A stretch of DNA of 7,352 nt, from assembly GCA_027064945.1 (NCBI GenBank), contig JAMOPB010000087.1:1-7352 (forward strand), in the 5' to 3' direction. This DNA is from Candidatus Cloacimonadota bacterium. GTDB taxonomy: Bacteria; Cloacimonadota; Cloacimonadia; Cloacimonadales; TCS61. How positions within the stretch are numbered: position 1 is the first letter of the stretch; each line of letters begins with the position of its first letter. Under the pieces are notes generated by a model, which did not search any database, had not been told where the DNA came from, and was given only the letters and a program-made list of their open reading frames with translations. This document shows positions 6,001 through 7,352 of this stretch, piece by piece. The position numbers were made by a program, and so were the translations under genes.

Positions 6001-7352
6001 TAGCATCTTCACCAGCAATAGGATCAGATGGAACTATTTATTTTACAACTGTTGATCATAATCTTTATGCTTTAGGAAAACCACAATTGAATTTTTTTAA
6101 ATTTGAATATGAAACATATGAATTTAATGAAGATGTTGGAACATATGAAATTAAAGTTATTAGAGACGGAAGTGATGGAGCTGAAAGATTATATTACAAT
6201 ATGAATATTAACGATCCAGCTAATAATGCATCATCTAGTCAAGAATTCACTTATGACAGTGAACTTGGATATTTAGAATTTGCAAATGGTGAAACAGAAA
6301 AAACTATTTCATTAACTATATTTAACAATTCTCAATTAACTGGAGATCATGTTGCGGTATTAGAATTACAAGATATTCCTCAAAATCAATATTGTAGAAC
6401 GGAAGTTACAATTAAAGATTTGCAAGTAGTAGAAAAAGCAAAAATTGATTTTGAAAGCGAATTATACTCTGTTAATGAAGATGGAAGAAGTATTGAATTA
6501 AAACTTATTCGAACAGGTGAATTAAGCGGTGATGCTCAAATAGAAATTGAAGTATTAGCCTCATCAACTGCAGATTCAAATGATTATTCAATACCATTTG
6601 CACCACATATCGTTTATTTTAATGATGGTGAAACAGAAAAAACTTTTGATATCAGTATTGTTGATGATTTGGTTGATGAAAATAATGAAGAAATCAATTT
6701 AAATTTAAAAGTGTTACCTACATCTGTAAATTATACAGACGTAGAAATAACTCGTACAGGACAATCTACTATTCAAATAGTTGATAATGATGATATTACT
6801 GTAACTCCTCCTGTATTGACTGGAAGTTCTGATGGTTCAGCTGAAATTTCTGTAAGCGGAATTTCAAGTGGCGATATTATAGTGCTTTATGGTGGGAAAG
6901 ATACTGAAATTGAAAGAAAAACTGCATCAAGTGATAGTATGATATTTACTAATGTACTTTTTGATACTGATTATTATGCGATTAAAATAACAAGCGGTAT
7001 AACAAGTAATAATTCTAATTTTGTAGATGTGACTCAAGGCCCAACTAAATCAATAATTGATTTTGAGAATGTATCATATGATGTTGAAGAGGATTTAGGA
7101 AATTTAACAATTAAGCTTATAAGAAGTGGTAAAATTGATAAATCAACAAAAGTTGGAATTGAAGTTCTTGGAAAATCAACAGCTACAGAAACAGACGATT
7201 TTAGTGTATTAGGATCAAAGGAAATTTCTTTTGTTGCTAATGAAACTGAAAAAACTTTTGATATTCAGATAATCGATGATATAGATATCGAATCTGATGA
7301 ATTGATAAATATCGAGTTAATAGCTGTTAGATTAGGTAAAGATGATGTTGAT
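1..7352 (+). CDS. Giant multidomain surface/secreted protein, internal fragment (both ends outside window)
   Basis: A single frame, with the first complete codon at base 3, is open for 2,450 codons to base 7352; neither a start nor a stop is in the window, so the full protein is longer. The translation is a string of recognisable extracellular modules: hydrophobic helices, Ig-like, two IPT/TIG-like, a BNR/sialidase-like propeller, a TolB/PD40 propeller, a Calx-beta-like domain, three FN3, a PQQ-like propeller, and a Calx-beta array with an inserted beta-sandwich. I read only one cysteine (6393-6395). Asp, Asn, Ser, Thr and Gly are abundant, as in exported beta-rich proteins. All TGG codons read sensibly as Trp and I saw no in-frame TGA. 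The role is inferred as a cell-surface adhesin, scaffold or stalk; no enzyme active site is visible. Modules of these families can bind sugars, proteins or Ca2+, but the ligand cannot be named. Regulation is not visible because the 5' end is missing. Confidence 0.97.
3..254 (+). other. Hydrophobic helical region (possible membrane hairpin), residues 1-84
   Basis: The first 26 residues form a plausible amphipathic helix with alternating acidic and hydrophobic residues, ending in EVRTWLK. Two long hydrophobic stretches follow: residues 27-44, extending to about 52 (81-158), and residues 60-82 (180-248, VIVYEIITPIIIILKTIVAV). The second contains Glu64, Pro68 and Lys74, so it is less convincing as a simple transmembrane helix and could be an amphipathic or buried helix. 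The segment lies upstream of all the beta modules, which fits a membrane anchor or membrane-inserted hairpin, but the real N-terminus is off-window and this is not shown to be a signal peptide. I recognise no family. Confidence 0.6.
255..515 (+). other. Unrecognised segment between hydrophobic helices and first Ig-like domain
   Basis: This stretch of about 87 residues starts with a Gly/Asn/Tyr-rich part (around residues 90-110). It continues through a mixed region with EGGISFTSEGG, then a charged helix-like part (QADKLKDLSQEFLQ) and a short hydrophobic run, GFIVGSIVNILDGLG (468-512). I cannot assign a family. The order is compatible with a juxtamembrane linker leading into the first beta-sandwich. 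Confidence 0.4.
516..725 (+). other. Ig-like/cadherin-like beta-sandwich
   Basis: The translation has the look of bacterial Ig-like or cadherin-like domains: an alternating strand (VKIKAISSNPDVIS), an acidic turn, then RLILTAYKPGEADITIQADI, the usual 'L-t-a-kPGeAtItv-A' ending of such folds. The SSNPDVIS and KPGEADIT signatures are the main support. The domain is about 70 residues, slightly short. A structural spacer is the likely role. The exact family (Big-type or cadherin-like) cannot be settled by eye. Confidence 0.5.
828..1061 (+). other. IPT/TIG-like domain 1 (divergent)
   Basis: The motif AYIGDKLKIIGEGFSNNS (834-887) matches the beginning of IPT/TIG domains, where 'G-d-v-I-G-x-G-F' marks the first strands. 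A central strand pair and FSAIVPDTVSGKF (around 975-1010) correspond to the usual 'f-vP-s-v-G' segment. An insertion with SKVGDWLSHKED precedes the last strand, IRILPP. This is an Ig-fold spacer often found in secreted bacterial proteins. It is divergent, and the call relies partly on the clearer copy that follows. Confidence 0.55.
1062..1322 (+). other. IPT/TIG-like domain 2
   Basis: The domain opens with PPMIEAYPSAI followed by WPVVGRGFS, the characteristic 'P-I--i-P---v-i-G-GF' start. It closes with LGFKVPESAQSGPFTVTTIG (around 1224-1283), an almost textbook 'f-VP--a-sGp-tV-T--G' end, then SNEVEVAV. It follows domain 1 directly, so the pair is a tandem. The likely role is a rigid spacer placing the first propeller away from the hydrophobic region. 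No ligand-binding residues can be assigned. Confidence 0.7.
1713..1742 (+). other. Candidate calcium-binding loop DxDxDGDxD
   Basis: The codons read DIDFDGDNDV, with Asp at positions 1713, 1719, 1725, 1731 and 1737. This is the DxDxDG pattern seen in EF-hand-like, dockerin, thrombospondin-type and FG-GAP/VCBS calcium loops. It sits between strands in the third unit of the first propeller, where such loops often stabilise blades. Calcium binding is inferred from the motif only. Confidence 0.55.
2412..2435 (+). other. Asp-box motif SFDEGVTF
   Basis: This matches the S-x-D-x-G-x-T-[WF] Asp-box consensus at every fixed position, with Phe in place of Trp. Asp-boxes are surface turns between the third and fourth strands of BNR/sialidase-like blades. 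They are structural markers of that fold and do not show catalysis. Confidence 0.7.
2550..2702 (+). other. Inter-propeller linker
   Basis: About 51 residues separate the last strand unit of the first propeller from the first recognisable PD40 blade. The sequence is rich in Asn, Ile and Glu (EINEINNMPINNVQSEIND) and then basic/aromatic (RTFYNMFRPDPRLARKGD). No domain is recognised; part of it may close the next propeller. Confidence 0.4.
2703..3683 (+). other. TolB-like/PD40 beta-propeller
   Basis: Five PD40-type hairpins are visible. They are SKDGKKLAYS (SKDG at 2799-2810), SDSGDYIAFN (SDSG at 2919-2930), WSPDGNMIAYT (3207-3239), WSPDGTKIAYI (3384-3416) and FSPDGNSIIYT (3525-3557). The pattern 'W-SPDG--IAY' followed by 'I-v-d--G' (IFISNMDGSNQRRIT; VYIVDVQGNA; LIKVDLDGTN) is diagnostic of WD40-like TolB/DPP4-N type blades. 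A stretch between the second and third hairpins (about 2960-3180) is less repetitive and may hold a degenerate blade with the GFRITEPSRYENYF loop. In known proteins these propellers mediate protein interactions; here it is the second of three propellers in the chain. The partner is unknown. Confidence 0.85.
3684..4013 (+). other. Calx-beta-like domain following the TolB propeller
   Basis: The sequence reads VEEGDTISLGFKLKSKPTDDVLLNIS, then LEFNQTNWNVYQNIAINGIDDHVVIDE, ending in QWVVVTDTT. This order resembles Calx-beta-like repeats of giant bacterial adhesins: 'E-G-t-sl-f-L-s-Pt-dV', then 'ltFt--NWn--q-v-v-G-dD---d'. NWN lies at 3852-3860 and the acidic DD pair at 3891-3896, a likely Ca2+ ligand pair. 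It differs from the C-terminal Calx-beta copies and is probably a separate subfamily. It serves as the spacer between the PD40 propeller and the FN3 array. Confidence 0.7.
4023..4319 (+). other. Fibronectin type III domain 1
   Basis: At 99 residues it has the usual FN3 length. It has the conserved Trp in LKLNWTDTG, the Tyr of NYIIYLS on strand C, and the closing VTGLEDDVEYTFRIALADAAGN (4212-4277). That closing part corresponds to the 'L-p-t-Y-f-V-A-D-aGN-S' of bacterial FN3 repeats. It is the first of three in tandem and runs directly into the second. Confidence 0.88.
4320..4601 (+). other. Fibronectin type III domain 2
   Basis: The domain has 94 residues. It opens with ESPVWP, has LLTWSEATDLNGVANYNIYVD on strands B-C, and ends LQDLEPNKNYTIKIEAEDGKGN (4491-4556). 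The match to FN3 is strong in spacing and in the Trp, Leu and Tyr core positions. The 'A-D-n-gV--Y-IY' form is the common bacterial surface-protein type. Confidence 0.9.
4602..4889 (+). other. Fibronectin type III domain 3
   Basis: The domain has 96 residues. It opens with TTNPYW, has IKFNWDDAVDNIALGSYKLYLNG, and ends MTGLNEFTEYEFYVIAVDGAGN (4776-4841) followed by the last strand KAIKVATIG. It is clearly homologous to the previous two copies but diverged at protein and DNA level. The array links the Calx-beta-like domain to the PQQ-type propeller. Confidence 0.9.
4890..6080 (+). other. PQQ-like beta-propeller (seven candidate blades)
   Basis: Blades carry the motif SSPAIGSDGTIY-x-G---G-lyA-N-DGs-kW-f, typical of PQQ-like/BamB-like propellers. 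Clear motif starts are at 5499, 5619, 5766, 5886 and 6006, with weaker earlier copies at 5325 (SSPAITSDNKII) and around 5076 (PSVIIDKENNIY). That makes about seven, enough to close a propeller. The last five are spaced 40, 49, 40 and 40 residues apart. Each is followed by a 'KW' tryptophan-docking strand (YKWHF, KKWEF, KKWSY, KIWHF). Such repeats without dehydrogenase active-site residues usually act as structural or binding propellers; I see no quinone-dehydrogenase signature such as a vicinal disulfide (there is no Cys). The first part (4890-5320) is irregular. Confidence 0.88.
5499..6041 (+). repeat. Tandem PQQ-type repeats, 40-residue period
   Basis: Five copies of a motif related to SSPAIGSDGTIY occur at 5499-5534, 5619-5654, 5766-5801, 5886-5921 and 6006-6041. 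Steps are 120, 147, 120 and 120 bases. The longer step comes from nine extra residues around YMLDGNLID (about 5730-5758). The copies are nearly identical as protein, except the fourth (SSPIIDAQGKIY), but differ at many third codon positions. That points to old duplications held by selection, not very recent ones. Confidence 0.9.
6084..6425 (+). other. Calx-beta domain A (calcium motif lost)
   Basis: FKFEYETYEFNEDVGTYEIKVIRDG is the typical Calx-beta entry ('f-f---y-v-E--G---i-v-R-G'), and LEFANGETEKTISLTIFNNS is its central strand. The acidic 'DD---E--E' segment that coordinates Ca2+ in canonical copies is replaced here by NNSQLTGDHVAVLEL, so calcium binding may be reduced. The only cysteine I read in the window lies near its end (6393-6395). 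Confidence 0.75.
6426..6797 (+). other. Calx-beta domain B
   Basis: This is a full canonical copy. IDFESELYSVNEDGRSIELKLIRTG is the entry, DYSIPFAPHIVYFNDGETEKTFDISI the middle, and VDDLVDENNEEINLNL (DD at 6663-6668) holds the acidic calcium-binding motif. It ends IQIVDNDD, the classic Calx-beta terminus. These domains form Ca2+-dependent rod segments in extracellular adhesins and other surface proteins. Confidence 0.88.
6798..7046 (+). other. Small beta-sandwich inserted between Calx-beta domains
   Basis: About 83 residues start TVTPPVLTGSSDGSAEISVSG, continue SGDIIVLYGGKDTEIERKTA, and end TDYYAIKITSGITSNNSNFVDVTQGP. The alternating strands and the final 'Y-aik-t-G--S-NS--V-V' resemble Ig-like modules used as spacers in bacterial surface proteins. 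I cannot name the family. It breaks an otherwise continuous Calx-beta array. Confidence 0.5.
7047..7352 (+). other. Calx-beta domain C (cut by window end)
   Basis: IDFENVSYDVEEDLGNLTIKLIRSG is the entry. VANETEKTFDIQI follows, then IDDIDIESDELINIEL (DD at 7275-7280) with the acidic calcium motif. The last strands and the usual 'DND' end are beyond the window. It closely resembles domain B and suggests the array continues downstream. Confidence 0.85.

Larger units (their letters stand above)
6286..7264 (+). repeat. Short direct repeats marking the Calx-beta copies (NGETEKTF)
   Basis: The string atggtgaaacagaaaaaact occurs at 6286-6305 and again, identical, at 6625-6644. The third copy shares gaaaaaacttttgatat (7248-7264 and 6636-6652). 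All three encode the same strand (N/D-G-ETEKT or NETEKTFDI) of successive Calx-beta domains. Identity over this length, against third-position drift elsewhere, suggests partly recent duplication or gene conversion, or a constrained strand. Confidence 0.8.

Noticed and set aside
4890..6080. PQQ-dependent dehydrogenase
   Set aside because: The repeats fit the PQQ-like propeller fold, but there are no cysteines for the vicinal disulfide and no recognisable catalytic Asp or metal site; a structural or binding propeller is more likely.
1..7352. Alternative genetic code (TGA as Trp or Gly)
   Set aside because: TGG is used for Trp, GGN for Gly, and I read no in-frame TGA, so nothing demands recoding.
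1..7352. CRISPR array, tRNA/rRNA, insertion sequence or defence-system gene
   Set aside because: No regular repeat-spacer pattern, RNA fold, inverted terminal repeats or enzyme motifs are visible; the window is occupied entirely by one coding frame.

Overview
The whole window is the interior of one giant protein-coding gene on the + strand. One reading frame (codons starting at every position divisible by 3) stays open from the first base to the last: 2,450 codons with no stop, no credible start and no gene end. I see no second gene, RNA gene, promoter, terminator, mobile element or CRISPR array. Every domain boundary below is given in window coordinates; residue n of the visible protein begins at base 3n.

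Organism: the DNA is AT-rich (about one third G+C by eye). Third codon positions are mostly A/T, Arg is mostly AGA, and Gly is mostly GGA/GGT. TGG encodes Trp and I read no in-frame TGA, so the standard bacterial/archaeal code fits. The domain mixture is typical of giant surface or secreted proteins of low-GC bacteria, including uncultivated lineages. The sequence alone does not fix the phylum.

Layout, N- to C-terminal: (1) 3-254, a helical, strongly hydrophobic region; (2) 255-515, an unrecognised segment; (3) 516-725, an Ig/cadherin-like beta-sandwich; (4) 828-1322, two IPT/TIG-like domains; (5) 1326-2549, a sialidase/BNR-like beta-propeller; (6) 2550-2702, a linker; (7) 2703-3683, a TolB/PD40-type propeller with SPDG motifs; (8) 3684-4013, a Calx-beta-like domain; (9) 4023-4889, three fibronectin type III domains in tandem; (10) 4890-6080, a PQQ-like propeller with SSPAIGSDGTIY repeats; (11) 6084-6797, two Calx-beta domains; (12) 6798-7046, a small beta-sandwich; (13) 7047-7352, a further Calx-beta domain cut by the window end.

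How it works together (inference): three propellers of different families are joined by stalk-like Ig, FN3 and Calx-beta modules. This looks like a long, probably Ca2+-stiffened, extracellular rod carrying several binding or scaffolding heads. Near absence of cysteine fits an exported protein that does not depend on disulfides. No catalytic site is identifiable. The architecture is the notable thing here; I find no evidence for a multi-gene system.
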